A stretch of 64,000 nt of DNA from Pseudodesulfovibrio sp. 5S69 (GTDB lineage Bacteria > Desulfobacterota > Desulfovibrionia > Desulfovibrionales > Desulfovibrionaceae), in the NCBI RefSeq assembly GCF_037094465.1, contig NZ_CP146609.1, positions 1,551,501-1,615,500 on the forward strand, given 5' to 3'. The position numbers and the translations under genes are program-made. The notes below the pieces were generated by a model. The model was not told the origin of the DNA. It searched no databases and saw nothing but the letters and a program-made list of their open reading frames with translations. This document shows positions 1-9,169 of the stretch, in pieces (within the stretch, counting starts at the first letter, position 1; each line of letters opens with the position of its first letter).

Positions 1-1
1 C

Positions 2-988
2 AACCCCCTGCGGCTGCGGCTCATCCAACTGGCCCTGTATTCCCTGCTCATCTACGCGGTCTGCCTCATCGGGCTGTGGCGTCTGCTGCGCCCCCTGACC
101 GGGCGGCTGCTGCTGCACGCCTCGGAGCTGGAGTCCGAGGTGGACGCCAAGACCGCCACCCTGCAATCCGAGCTGGACGCCCGGCTCAAGGCCGAGCACG
201 CCCTGCACCGGGCCCACCAGGAGCTGGAGGACCGTGTACGCGAGCGCACCCGCGAGCTGGCCCAGGCCAACGAGGAATTGCGCGAGATCCACACCCGGCT
301 GGAAGGTGAGCACGAGCAGCGCAAGGTCCTGTCCCGCGACCTGATCAATCTTCTGGAGGAGGACCGCAGGGAGGTGGCCCGCGAGCTGCACGACCACACC
401 GGGCAGTTGCTGACCACCCTGCGCCTGGACCTCCAGGCCGCCCTGGAATCCCTGGCCTCTGCCGACGGATGCTGCAAGAGCCAGCTCGAAAGCGCGGCGG
501 ACAAGATCACGCTGGTCCAGCGGGACATCAAGTCCATCTCCAAGGGGCTGCGGCCCGACACCCTGGAATACCTCGGCCTGGCCCAGGCCATCGAGGCCCT
601 GCTCGACGAGTATCGGGCGGCCACCAGCCTGGACATCCATTTCTTCCACAAAGGCGTGCCCAGGCGCTTTGACAGCCAAAAGGAACTGGCCCTATACAGG
701 ATCACCCAGGAGGCCTTGACCAACACGGTCAAGTACGCCGGGGCGAGCCGGGTGCACATCAGCCTGATCAATCGCGACGGGCGGCTGGGACTGACCATCG
801 AGGACGACGGCCGGGGCTTCGATCAGGCCGCCGTGGCCGAGGCCGCGAGCGCGTCGAGCAGCCTGGGCCTGACCCTGATGAAGGAGCGCATGGTCCAGCT
901 CGAAGGAACCTTTCACATCGAATCCGAGCCGGGCCGGGGCACCCAGGTCCTGGCCGAGCTGTCCATCGGGGAGGAACACGATGCCTAA
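2..988 (+). CDS. Sensor histidine kinase, NarX/HisKA_3 type, 5' end outside window (ttrS-like)
   Basis: The reading frame is open from the window edge, so the N-terminal sensor part is missing. The visible part starts with one membrane helix (about 20 hydrophobic residues after NPLRLRL), then a coiled coil rich in E, R and L. The phosphoacceptor motif ARELHDHTGQLL is typical of the HisKA_3 family. A HATPase domain follows, with an ITQEALTN N-box, a DDGRGFD G-box and a GRGTQV end. The stop overlaps the start of the response regulator gene by 8 bp, so the two are one cistronic unit. Position beside ttrBCA suggests it senses tetrathionate or a related sulfur compound, as TtrS does in Salmonella. 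That role is inferred from context only, because the sensing domain is not in the window. Confidence 0.88.
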   Translation, partial: NPLRLRLIQLALYSLLIYAVCLIGLWRLLRPLTGRLLLHASELESEVDAKTATLQSELDARLKAEHALHRAHQELEDRVRERTRELAQANEELREIHTRLEGEHEQRKVLSRDLINLLEEDRREVARELHDHTGQLLTTLRLDLQAALESLASADGCCKSQLESAADKITLVQRDIKSISKGLRPDTLEYLGLAQAIEALLDEYRAATSLDIHFFHKGVPRRFDSQKELALYRITQEALTNTVKYAGASRVHISLINRDGRLGLTIEDDGRGFDQAAVAEAASASSSLGLTLMKERMVQLEGTFHIESEPGRGTQVLAELSIGEEHDA

Positions 989-1628
989 GACAACCCTGCT
1001 TATCGTCGACGACCATCAGGTGGTCATCGCGGGCATCCGCAGCCTGCTCGCCCCGAAGACGGACATCGAGATCGTGGGGGAGGCCGCCAACGGGGCCGAG
1101 GCGGTCCGGCTGTCCGGCGAGCTTAAGCCCGACATCGTCATCATGGACATCTCCATGCCGGAGATGGACGGGGTGGAGGCCACCGGGCGCATCCGCGAGG
1201 TCTCGCCCGAAACGAAGATCATCATCTACACCATGCACTCGGACCAGCGGTTCATCCTGGAGCTGTTCAAGGCGGGCATCTCGGGCCACGTGCTCAAGGA
1301 GGGCCCGCCCGCGGACCTGTGCGCAGCGGTGGAGGCGGTCATGGCCGGGAAGACCTGCTTCACGACCATCGACCCGGCCGCGCTCCTGCGTCAGCTCTCC
1401 CCGGAGCGGCCGGACAAGGAGGCCCTGTTCGAGCACCTGAGCCCGCGCGAGCTGGAGGTCTTTAAGCTCCTGGCCGACGGCCTGTCGATCAAGGAGGCGG
1501 CGGCCCAATTGCATATCAGCCCCAAGACCGTGGAGACCCACAAATACAACCTCATGGAAAAGCTTGAGGTCGGGACCATCCCGGACCTGACCAAGCTGGC
1601 CATCCGGCACGGGCTCATCTCCGTCTGA
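981..1628 (+). CDS. LuxR/NarL-family response regulator (ttrR-like)
   Basis: 215 residues. The receiver domain (about 1-125) has the acidic pair in LLIVDDHQ, the phosphorylated Asp in IVIMDISMPEMDG and the conserved Lys in HVLKEG. A GerE-type helix-turn-helix (about 148-212) carries LSPRELEVFKLLADGLSIKEAA and TVETHKYN. It is translationally coupled to the kinase upstream (ATG inside the end of that gene). The next genes, 230 bp downstream in the same orientation, encode tetrathionate reductase, so it most likely activates that operon. Salmonella TtrR is also a LuxR-type regulator of similar size, and the ttrS-ttrR-ttrB-ttrC-ttrA arrangement resembles the Salmonella locus. The target is inferred from position. 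Confidence 0.9.
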   Translation: MPKTTLLIVDDHQVVIAGIRSLLAPKTDIEIVGEAANGAEAVRLSGELKPDIVIMDISMPEMDGVEATGRIREVSPETKIIIYTMHSDQRFILELFKAGISGHVLKEGPPADLCAAVEAVMAGKTCFTTIDPAALLRQLSPERPDKEALFEHLSPRELEVFKLLADGLSIKEAAAQLHISPKTVETHKYNLMEKLEVGTIPDLTKLAIRHGLISV

Positions 1629-1857
1629 CGCGCCGTTGCCGCCTTTTTTGGGGAAATTCCCCACCCCGCCCACGGGGTCGCTCCCGGCCTCGTTCAGGGG
1701 GCGACTCCCAACCTGCTGTTTTCGTGAAATAATCAACTGATCCGTTCTCCGTCGGCTCGCGAAAAAGGAACCGTCAAATCAGAAGGTTCCCGATTGTCGC
1801 GGTCACGATTTCGTCGCATTCTCCGGGTAAACGCGCGCCAGCGCATTCGGAGGTGTT

Positions 1858-2577
1858 ATGGACAGAAGGAAATTTCTCAAGCTCGCCTGTGCCGGGGTGC
1901 CCGCCCTGGGCGCGCTCTCGGCCACAACGGTCCGCGCCGGGGGCGGCCATCCCCGGTACGCCATGGTCATCGACCTGCGGCGGTGCGTGGGCTGCCACTC
2001 CTGCTCGGTCTCCTGTTCGGTGGAGAACCGGGTCCCGGTGGGCAAGTTCCGGGCCACGGTGGGCGAGTTCGTCATCGAGGACAAAGGCGCTGCCCCGACC
2101 GTGGCCCCGCTGCCCCGGCTGTGCAACCACTGCGAGGAACCGGCCTGCGTGCCGGTCTGCCCGGTGCACGCCACCTACAAGGATGAAAGCGGCCTGGTCC
2201 TGGTGGACAGCGACAAGTGCCTGGCCTGCGGCTTCTGCGTCCAGGCCTGCCCCTACGACGCCCGGTACATCAACCCGGTCACGCACACCACGGACAAGTG
2301 CACGTTCTGCGTCCACCGGCTCCAGGCCGGGCTGCTGCCCGCCTGCGTGGAGAACTGCGTGGGCGGGGCGCGCATCTTCGGCGACATGAACGATCCGGAG
2401 AGCCTGGTCGCCCGGACCTTGGCGGCGCACAAGCACGACGTCAGCGTCCTGGCCCCGGAGCAGGGCACCAAGCCCAACGTCTATTACATCAACCTGAACG
2501 CCTTCCTGGACAGCCCGGCCAACGTGGGCCTGCCCATGGCCGAAGGCGCGATGGCGGCGGGAGGTGAACATGCCTAA
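1858..2577 (+). CDS. ttrB: Tetrathionate reductase iron-sulfur subunit TtrB
   Basis: 239 residues. A Tat signal (RRKFLK, then a hydrophobic stretch ending near ATTVRA) predicts export to the periplasm. Four cysteine clusters follow: CVGCHSCSVSC, CNHCEEPACVPVCP, CLACGFCVQACP, and CTFC with CVENC. This is the usual four-[4Fe-4S] layout of the electron-transfer subunit of complex iron-sulfur molybdoenzymes. It would pass electrons from the NrfD-like TtrC to the catalytic TtrA. An AGGTGTT stretch sits just before the ATG. The 3' end overlaps the ttrC start by 14 bp. The subunit family alone would also fit a polysulfide or arsenate reductase; the naming rests on the neighbouring TtrA. Confidence 0.92.
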   Translation: MDRRKFLKLACAGVPALGALSATTVRAGGGHPRYAMVIDLRRCVGCHSCSVSCSVENRVPVGKFRATVGEFVIEDKGAAPTVAPLPRLCNHCEEPACVPVCPVHATYKDESGLVLVDSDKCLACGFCVQACPYDARYINPVTHTTDKCTFCVHRLQAGLLPACVENCVGGARIFGDMNDPESLVARTLAAHKHDVSVLAPEQGTKPNVYYINLNAFLDSPANVGLPMAEGAMAAGGEHA

Positions 2578-3541
2578 GGTCATCGAACTGGTCAACGTGC
2601 CCCCGGCCCTCACCTGGGAGATCCTGGAACCGCTCGCGCTCACCCTGCTCACTGCCGCGGCCTGCGCCATCCTGCTGGCGGGTTGCCTGACCGTGTCCGG
2701 CCAGGGCAGGCGGACGCGCGGCGGGCTGTTCATCACCGGCATCGCCGCGTCCATCACCGGCCTGGGTGCGTTGACGCTCTCCCTGGGCAACCCATTTCAT
2801 TTATATATGTTCATGGTCTCGCCGTCCTTCAGCTCCTGGACGACCATCGGCACCTTCCTGCTCCCGGTTTTCCTCGGCCTGTCCATGCTGGCCCTGTATC
2901 TGGACAGCGACGGCGACGGCCGTGCCCGGCCCGTTGCCGGACTGGCGGCCCTCTTCGCCCTGGGTGTGCTGACCTATGCCTCGCGCGAGATCGGCTACCT
3001 CCAGGGGCGGGTCATGTGGCATTCCGCGGCGCTGCCCCTGGGCTTCGTCCTGGCCGGACTGTCCGGCGGGACCGGGCTGGCTGCACTGCTCAGCGGGCTC
3101 AAACGCCGGGCCATGCCCGCCTGGCTTCTGCTGCTCATGAGCGCGGCCTCCCTGCTCTGCGCCGGGGCGGGCTTTCTGCTCACCCCGCCCGAGGGCTACG
3201 CCCTGGCCATGCCGCAGGCCTGGACCATGCTCTCCCTGATCGGCGGGGCCGGGGGCGTCCTCGGCCTGATCGCCCTGAAGGCGCGTGGGCTGGCCCCGCT
3301 GGCCGGACTCGTCGCCTACGGCGGGGGGCTTGGCTTCTATGTCCGACTTATTTTTCTCGGCCAGTCCATCCCCCGCAATTCCTATACCGCCGTGGACGCA
3401 CAGGCCGTGGCTCACCTCGTCTCGGCCCATTCCCTGCTGATCCTGGCCGGGAGCCTGGTCTTCCTGATCGGCATCGGCATGGTCCTGGGCGGTCTTTTCA
3501 GCAACACCGGCATGGCAGGGAAGGAGCACTCTCATGGATAG
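2564..3541 (+). CDS. ttrC: Tetrathionate reductase membrane subunit TtrC (NrfD/PsrC family)
   Basis: 325 residues, almost entirely hydrophobic, with about nine predicted membrane helices, starting with the helix around LALTLLTAAACAILLAGCLTV. This is the NrfD/PsrC family of quinol-oxidising anchors. The protein would oxidise menaquinol and hand electrons to TtrB. The start is an ATG within the end of ttrB, and the stop overlaps the ttrA start by 8 bp, so ttrB, ttrC and ttrA are tightly coupled. The same gene order (B, C, A) is known in Salmonella. Helix count is estimated by eye. Confidence 0.9.
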   Translation: MNMPKVIELVNVPPALTWEILEPLALTLLTAAACAILLAGCLTVSGQGRRTRGGLFITGIAASITGLGALTLSLGNPFHLYMFMVSPSFSSWTTIGTFLLPVFLGLSMLALYLDSDGDGRARPVAGLAALFALGVLTYASREIGYLQGRVMWHSAALPLGFVLAGLSGGTGLAALLSGLKRRAMPAWLLLLMSAASLLCAGAGFLLTPPEGYALAMPQAWTMLSLIGGAGGVLGLIALKARGLAPLAGLVAYGGGLGFYVRLIFLGQSIPRNSYTAVDAQAVAHLVSAHSLLILAGSLVFLIGIGMVLGGLFSNTGMAGKEHSHG

Positions 3542-6500
3542 GAACAGACGCAAACTGGTCAAGAACGGCCTGGTTGCCGCCGGACTGGGCGTGCTCGGCG
3601 CGGGCACGATTCTCAAGGGAGCCCGCGCCGAGGCGGCCCCGAAAGCCATGGCCGAGGACCCGAAAAAGGTCTCGCCCGAGTCCCTGATCCCGGAATACCG
3701 GCGCGCCCCGGACGGCGGCGTCGAGCTCGGCGAGGGCCAGCACATCGCCTTCAACCAGTGCTGGGGCTGCACCACCTTCTGCGGCGTGCGCCTGCACATC
3801 GACAACGCCACCGGCGACGTGGTCCGGGTGTCGGGCAACCCGTACAACCCGCTGTCCCACGAGAAACATTTTCCCATGTCCATGCCGGTCAAGGAGGCGC
3901 TCGACCGTTTGTCCTCGGACAAGGACCAGGGGTATGCCCAGCGTTCCACGGTCTGCGGCCGCGGGGCGGCCATGTTCGAGGCGGCGGACAGCCCGTTTCG
4001 CATCAAGCACTGCCTGAAGCGCACCGGCAGGCGCGGCGAGAACAAGTGGACGCGCATCTCTTTCGAGCAACTGGTGGAAGAGGTGGTCGAGGGCGGCGAT
4101 CTGTTCGGCGAAGGCGAGGTGGAAGGGTTGCGGGCCATCCGCGACCTCAAGGTACCGGCCAACCCCGGCCGCCCGGAATTCGGCCCCAAGAGCAACCAGC
4201 TCCTGCTGACCTACGCCGTGGACGACGGGCGCAGCGATTTCTTCTTCCGCCGGTTCGGCATGAAGTCCTTCGGGACCAAGAACTTCGGCAAGCACGGGGC
4301 GTACTGCGGCCTGTCCTTCCGCATAGGCTCGGGCATGTTCATGGACGATCTGGCCAAGAATGCGCACATCAAACCGGACTGGGCCAATTGTGAATTCGCC
4401 CTGTTCTGGGGCACCGCGCCGTCCCAGGCGGGCAACCCGTTCAACCGCTCGGCGCGCATCCTGGCCTCGGCCCGGACCGACGGCGACCTGCACTACGCGG
4501 TCATCGACCCTGTCCTGCGCATGCCCGCGTCCGACGCGGCCAAAAAGCGCGCCAACTGGGTGCCCATCAACCCCGGCATGGATTCGGCCCTGGCCATGGG
4601 CATGATCCGCTGGATCATCGAGAACGAACGCTACGACAGGAACTTCCTGGTCCGGCCCAACACGGCGGCCGCCAAAAAAGCGGGCGAGATCAGCATCAGC
4701 AACGCCACCTACCTGGTGGCCCGGTCGGGCCAGGGCAAGGGCCGCTTCCTGCGCGCCGCCCAACTCGGCCTGGGCGGCGGCGAAGCCTTCGTGGTCGTGG
4801 ACACGGCAACGGGCAGGCCCGCATCCGCCGACGCCAGCGACGAGGGCGTGCTGGAGTTTGCCGGCGAGATCAAACTGGCCTCGGGCGAGACCGTGGAGGC
4901 GACCACCGCCTTCCAGCTCCTCAAGGACCAGGCCATGGCCGTGGAGCTGGACGAGATGGCCGGGCAGTGCGGCGTGCCGGTCGAGCGGATGATTGAACTG
5001 GCCCACGAGTTCACGGCCCACGGCAAGAAGGCCGCGGTGGACGTGCACGGCGGCATGATGTCCACCTCCGGCACCAATGCGACCTTCACCATCCTGACCC
5101 TGAACACCCTGATCGGCAACATCAACGCCAAGGGCGGCATCTCGGCCACGGCGGGCAGCTACCACGGCCCGGCCATGGCTGGTCCCCGGTACGACCTGAA
5201 CAAGTTCCCCGGCCTGGTCAAGGCCAAGGGATTCCCGGCCGTCCGCTGCCGTGCGCCGTACCAGAAGTCCACGGAATTCAAACAGAAAAAGGCCGCCGGC
5301 AAGAACCCGTACCCGTCGCAGTATCCGTGGTACCCGTTGACCCCGCCGAACATGCCCGCCGAGCACCTGCTCAGCCACGTGAACGGCCATCCGTTCCGCT
5401 ACAAGTGCTGGATCAACTGGACCGGCAACGTCATCTACGGCCATGGCGGCCTCCAGCGGGCGGTGGACGAGTCCCTGCGGGACCCGAAGAGCCTGCCGCT
5501 GATCATCGGCATCGATACCTTCCACAACGAGACCAATGCCTACGCCGACTACCTGGTGCCCGACCCGTGCATGTTCGAAGGATGGGGCGGGTTCTCGGGC
5601 GCGTGGTCCGGGGTGCTGACCAAGCTGTCCACGGCCCGCTGGCCCGCCGTGGAGCCCAAGCAGGACAAGACCGCGGACGGGCACCCGGTGTGCATGGAGC
5701 AGTTCCTCATCGAGGTGGCCAGGCGCATGGACCTGCCCGGCTTCGGCGACCGGGCCATCCCGGCCATGGACGGCACGGTCGCCCCCCTGAACGTGCCCGA
5801 GGACTACTACCTGCGGTTGGCTGCCAATATCGCCTTCTTCAAGGACCAGATCCTGCCCGCCCCGAGCGAGGAGGACATCAAGCTGTCAGGCATCGGCCGC
5901 ATCCTGCCCGACATCGAGCGCACCCTGAAGCCCGACGAACGCGGCCCTGTGGCCGCCATTTATAGCCGGGGAGGGCGGTTCGCCCCGTATTCCAAGAGCT
6001 ACGACGGCCGGTGGCTGGGCGGGCAGTGGAAGAAGACATTGCAGATCTACAACGAGCAGGTGGGCACCGCGATCAACTCCCAGACCGGCGAGACGTTCCT
6101 CGGCGTGGCCGCGTTCGTTCCGCCCAGGCTGACCGACGGCCGCGAACTGCGCGCGGTCTGGACCAAGGACGACTATCCCTTTGTCATGACCTCGTTCAAG
6201 TCCAACCTGATCAACTCCTACGCCGTGGTCCTGGACCGGCTGCGGGCCATCAAGCCGCTGAACATGGTCATGGTCAACGATAAGGATGCGGCCGGGCTCG
6301 GCCTGGCCCACGGCGACGAGGTTGAGATCGTAAGCCCTGCGGCCTCGGCCCGGGCCCGCGTGGTGGTCGGCGATGTGGTCGCCCCCGGCGTGATCGCCGT
6401 GGAGCACGGCTTCGGTCACAGGGCCCTCGGGGCCTCGGACGTCGAAGTGGACGGGTTGGTCATCCGCGCCAACCCCGGTGCGGCCAACGGCTTCAGCCTC

Positions 6501-6614
6501 AACGACCTGGTCCCCGCCGACCCCACCCGACGGGGCGCCTCCACCCTCCAGGAACACGAAACCGGCGCGGCCGCCCGCCAGGGCATCCCCGTGCGCATCA
6601 CCAAAATACGCTGA
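3534..6614 (+). CDS. ttrA: Tetrathionate reductase catalytic molybdopterin subunit TtrA
   Basis: 1026 residues, the length expected for TtrA. A Tat signal (RRKLVK, cleavage near GARAEA) indicates a periplasmic enzyme. The [4Fe-4S] motif CWGCTTFCG with a later TVCGRG lies at about residues 75-145, followed by the Mo-bisPGD catalytic fold and a C-terminal dinucleotide-binding domain ending in LNDLVPADPTRRG. Several stretches resemble what I recall of Salmonella TtrA, for example RISFEQLVEEVVEGGDLFGE and FGHRALGA. It reduces tetrathionate to two thiosulfate using electrons from quinol via TtrC and TtrB. It is the last gene of the operon, with a large hairpin just after it. In a sulfate reducer this would let the cell respire an oxidised sulfur intermediate. 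Confidence 0.93.
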   Translation: MDRNRRKLVKNGLVAAGLGVLGAGTILKGARAEAAPKAMAEDPKKVSPESLIPEYRRAPDGGVELGEGQHIAFNQCWGCTTFCGVRLHIDNATGDVVRVSGNPYNPLSHEKHFPMSMPVKEALDRLSSDKDQGYAQRSTVCGRGAAMFEAADSPFRIKHCLKRTGRRGENKWTRISFEQLVEEVVEGGDLFGEGEVEGLRAIRDLKVPANPGRPEFGPKSNQLLLTYAVDDGRSDFFFRRFGMKSFGTKNFGKHGAYCGLSFRIGSGMFMDDLAKNAHIKPDWANCEFALFWGTAPSQAGNPFNRSARILASARTDGDLHYAVIDPVLRMPASDAAKKRANWVPINPGMDSALAMGMIRWIIENERYDRNFLVRPNTAAAKKAGEISISNATYLVARSGQGKGRFLRAAQLGLGGGEAFVVVDTATGRPASADASDEGVLEFAGEIKLASGETVEATTAFQLLKDQAMAVELDEMAGQCGVPVERMIELAHEFTAHGKKAAVDVHGGMMSTSGTNATFTILTLNTLIGNINAKGGISATAGSYHGPAMAGPRYDLNKFPGLVKAKGFPAVRCRAPYQKSTEFKQKKAAGKNPYPSQYPWYPLTPPNMPAEHLLSHVNGHPFRYKCWINWTGNVIYGHGGLQRAVDESLRDPKSLPLIIGIDTFHNETNAYADYLVPDPCMFEGWGGFSGAWSGVLTKLSTARWPAVEPKQDKTADGHPVCMEQFLIEVARRMDLPGFGDRAIPAMDGTVAPLNVPEDYYLRLAANIAFFKDQILPAPSEEDIKLSGIGRILPDIERTLKPDERGPVAAIYSRGGRFAPYSKSYDGRWLGGQWKKTLQIYNEQVGTAINSQTGETFLGVAAFVPPRLTDGRELRAVWTKDDYPFVMTSFKSNLINSYAVVLDRLRAIKPLNMVMVNDKDAAGLGLAHGDEVEIVSPAASARARVVVGDVVAPGVIAVEHGFGHRALGASDVEVDGLVIRANPGAANGFSLNDLVPADPTRRGASTLQEHETGAAARQGIPVRITKIR

Positions 6615-6649
6615 CACCTCCTCACCATACCGGACAAACTCCCTAACCC

Positions 6650-6688
6650 GCAGGCCCCCGTGGAAACCCCGTTTCCGCAGGGGCCTGC
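6650..6688 (+). terminator. Hairpin after ttrA
   Basis: Outer stem GCAGGCCCC / GGGGCCTGC and inner stem GGAAAC / GTTTCC around a CCC loop, 36 bp after the ttrA stop. The following T run is weak (CCCCTTTGCG), so termination may be partial. Confidence 0.5.
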
Positions 6689-7150
6689 CCCTTTGCGTCG
6701 GGCGGGGCGAACGGGCTCGCTTCGGTCCGGTCCGGCGTCCGCCCGAGACGGGATTACGTCCATCGTATTCCGGTTTCGAATTCCGATTCGTAACATATTC
6801 AGTCAAATTTAATTCGTTTTGTAACTTGCCGTATGCGCAAAGGGACGGCCGTCCGTTGCGGAGCCCATGAGTGGATTTGCGACCCACCGACACTGAACGG
6901 GTTCGAATATGCGTCGGATTCCGGCTCTCGGGCGGGTTTTCGGGGCCCAGCAAGGCTCCCGGAGGCCGGTCGGGGTGCATGGTGCGCGGATTGGCTTATT
7001 CCATTTGTGCAGACAAAATGCAATTAAAGTGTCAAAAAGTAGGTTTTTAATTATTTTGCCTTTACAATAGGAACATCGCGAGTTAGGTTGCTTTCAAGTT
7101 CATGGCTGGTCGGCCCTTGGGCGGCCAGCGAAAATTGGAGGAAACAGCGC
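6689..7150. other. Intergenic region upstream of the 2-oxoacid oxidoreductase operon
   Basis: No gene seen. The first part is GC-rich; the part from about 6990 becomes AT-rich with runs such as GTCAAAAAGTAGGTTTTTAA, fitting a regulated promoter for the operon downstream. Confidence 0.5.
7061..7091 (+). promoter_or_regulatory. Predicted sigma-70 promoter of the 2-oxoacid oxidoreductase-buk-ptb operon
   Basis: TTTACA (7061-7066) and TAGGTT (7084-7089) are separated by 17 bp. The same pair with the same spacing, plus the flanking bases TTTACAA and TAGGTTGC, recurs at 13445 in front of the 2-hydroxycarboxylate transporter operon. That recurrence is the main support. Confidence 0.5.
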
Positions 7151-7714
7151 ATGATGGAAATCAGAGTTCACAGCAAGGGGGGGCAAGGGGCTGTTCAAGC
7201 CAACCGCATGCTGTGCAGGTCCATTGTTCAGGCAGGCGGTTACGCGCAGTTCATCCCCGCTTTCGGGGTGGAGCGCAAGGGCTCGCCTGTGTTCGGATTT
7301 TTCCGGGTTTCAGACGCCCCGATCCGCGTCAATTCCCAAGTCTATTCGCCCGATTTGGTGGTGATCATGGATGAGAGCCTGCTCGGGGCCGTGGACGTCT
7401 ACGCCGGGTTGAAGCCGGGCGGCCGGGTGCTGGTGAACACCAAGCGCCGTCCCGACCAGCTCGGCCTGCCCGACGACGTCTCCAGCGTCGGCGTGCTGGA
7501 CGCCTTCGGCATCGCCGGAGAGGTCCTCGGCCGGAGCATCCCCAACACCACCCTCCTGGGCGCCATCGCCGCGTTTGTTCCCGGTGTGGACCGGGAGCGG
7601 CTTTTCGGTCTGATCGGCGCCAAGTTCGGCGAGGCCAACGTGCGCGCCGCCCAGCGCGGCGCCGAGGAACTGCGGGTCCATCCCTGGGCCGAGAGCGCGA
7701 AGGAGGCGGAGTGA
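7151..7714 (+). CDS. 2-oxoacid:ferredoxin oxidoreductase, gamma subunit
   Basis: 187 residues. EIRVHSKGGQGAV at the start is the hallmark of the gamma (PorC/VorC) domain, with FGVERKGSPVFGFFR after it. I chose the ATG at 7151 because GGAGGA lies 8 bp upstream; the frame is open further upstream but without a ribosome site. It is the first gene of a gamma-delta-alpha-beta operon, the order seen in four-subunit archaeal pyruvate and 2-ketoisovalerate oxidoreductases. The complex oxidatively decarboxylates a 2-oxoacid with CoA and reduces ferredoxin. Adjacent butyrate kinase and phosphate butyryltransferase suggest branched-chain 2-oxoacids rather than pyruvate, but the sequence does not settle the substrate. 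Confidence 0.9.
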   Translation: MMEIRVHSKGGQGAVQANRMLCRSIVQAGGYAQFIPAFGVERKGSPVFGFFRVSDAPIRVNSQVYSPDLVVIMDESLLGAVDVYAGLKPGGRVLVNTKRRPDQLGLPDDVSSVGVLDAFGIAGEVLGRSIPNTTLLGAIAAFVPGVDRERLFGLIGAKFGEANVRAAQRGAEELRVHPWAESAKEAE

Positions 7715-7956
7715 TGCGGCGTTTTCCCATGGCCAATGAAGGAATGTACATCGTGGACACCGGCTCGTGGCGCGCGTTCCGGCCGGTGGTGAATGCGGAG
7801 AACTGCGTGGATTGCGGTATCTGCGCCATGTATTGCCCCGTGAACTGCATCAGCGGCGGCGAAGGCCTGGCGGTCATCGACCTCACCTACTGCAAGGGGT
7901 GCGGGCTGTGCCGCGTGGAGTGTCCCAAAGATGCAATCGACTGGGTCGAGGAGTGA
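7714..7956 (+). CDS. 2-oxoacid:ferredoxin oxidoreductase, delta (2[4Fe-4S]) subunit
   Basis: 80 residues. Two ferredoxin motifs, CVDCGICAMYCPVNC and CKGCGLCRVECP, bind two [4Fe-4S] clusters that carry electrons from the thiamine site of the beta subunit to free ferredoxin. The ATG at 7714 overlaps the gamma stop (TGATG), with AAGGAGG upstream; a GTG at 7711 is an alternative. The C-terminal DAIDWVEE is typical of PorD/VorD. Second gene of the operon. Confidence 0.9.
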   Translation: MRRFPMANEGMYIVDTGSWRAFRPVVNAENCVDCGICAMYCPVNCISGGEGLAVIDLTYCKGCGLCRVECPKDAIDWVEE

Positions 7957-7961
7957 AAGAG

Positions 7962-9155
7962 ATGCTGGAAACACGTGACGCATTGACAGGAAACGAGTGT
8001 GCCGCACACGCCGTGCGGTTGTGCCGGGTCGACCGGGTGGTGGGCTACCCCATCACGCCGCAGTCCTCGGTGGTGGAATATATCGCGGCCATGGTCGCCA
8101 ACGGCGAGATGAGCTCCGAGTTCGTCGCCCCCGAGTCCGAGTACGCGGTCATGAGCATCCTCAAGGGCGCCGGGATCATGGGCGAGCGGGTCTTCACGGC
8201 CACCTCGGGGCAGGGCCTGGCCTTCATGTACGAGCCCTATTTCAGTACCTCCACGGCGCGCATCCCCATGGTCATGGCCATCGCCAACCGCGAGATGATC
8301 TCGCCGGTCACGGTCTGGAGCGGCCTGCAGGACGCGCATTCCGTGCGCGACGCGGGCTGGATACACCTGTACGCCGAGAGCAACCAGGAAATTTTGGACA
8401 GCATCATCCAGGGATACATGATCGCGGAACACCCCGACGTCATGATCCCCGTGCACGTCTGCTACGACGGCTTCTATCTCTCCCACCAGTCCGCCGTGGT
8501 CAACATGCCGGACCAGGCGCAGGTGGACACCTTTTTGCCCGCCCCCAACGTCCGGCAGATGCTCGACGTGAACGAGCCCCGTATGGTCGACGGCAACACC
8601 CCCGGCGACCTGATGATGGAGTATCGCGAGGATCATCTCTGGAGCATGAAGCGGGCCCTGGACGTGGTCGAGGAGGCCAACGACCGCTTCGCCGAGATAT
8701 TCGGCCGCAACTACGGCGGCCTGCTGGACACCTATCGCCTCGACGACGCGGACGAGGTCCTGGTGGTCATCGGCGCGCTCAGCGGCGCGGCCAAGGACGC
8801 CGTGGACGACGCGCGCGGCAGGGGAGCGAAGGTCGGCCTGATCCGCATCCGCTGCCTGCGTCCCTTCCCCTCGGCCAAGCTGGGCGAGCTTCTCGCCGGG
8901 AGAAAGGCCGTGGGCGTCGTGGACAAGAGCGTCAACTTCGGCTGGTCCTCCGGCATCGTCTACCAGGAAGTGCTCGGCGCGCTGGGTCAGGCCCGGCTGA
9001 GCGTGCCCACGCTCTCCGCCATCGGCGGCCTGGGCGGCTCGGACATCCGCCGGGAGCATATCTCCCAGGTCATCAAGCTGGTCCACGAATGCGCCCGCAC
9101 CGACAGGTCGCTGACGGAAGCGGTCTGGCTGAGGCCCGACATGCTGCAAGACTGA
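7962..9155 (+). CDS. 2-oxoacid:ferredoxin oxidoreductase, alpha subunit
   Basis: 397 residues. The pyrimidine-binding transketolase-like domain I starts with GNECAAHAVRLCRVDRVVGYPITPQS; ESEYAVMSILKGAG and TATSGQGLAFM are family motifs. Domain II follows, with VLVVIGALSGAAKDAVD and LRPFPSAKLGELL. The ATG at 7962 is preceded by GAGGAG at 8 bp; the open frame upstream of it is the shadow of the delta gene. With the beta subunit it forms the thiamine diphosphate active site. The substrate is uncertain (pyruvate or branched-chain 2-oxoacid). Confidence 0.9.
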   Translation: MLETRDALTGNECAAHAVRLCRVDRVVGYPITPQSSVVEYIAAMVANGEMSSEFVAPESEYAVMSILKGAGIMGERVFTATSGQGLAFMYEPYFSTSTARIPMVMAIANREMISPVTVWSGLQDAHSVRDAGWIHLYAESNQEILDSIIQGYMIAEHPDVMIPVHVCYDGFYLSHQSAVVNMPDQAQVDTFLPAPNVRQMLDVNEPRMVDGNTPGDLMMEYREDHLWSMKRALDVVEEANDRFAEIFGRNYGGLLDTYRLDDADEVLVVIGALSGAAKDAVDDARGRGAKVGLIRIRCLRPFPSAKLGELLAGRKAVGVVDKSVNFGWSSGIVYQEVLGALGQARLSVPTLSAIGGLGGSDIRREHISQVIKLVHECARTDRSLTEAVWLRPDMLQD

Positions 9156-9169
9156 GAAGGAATAAGAAA

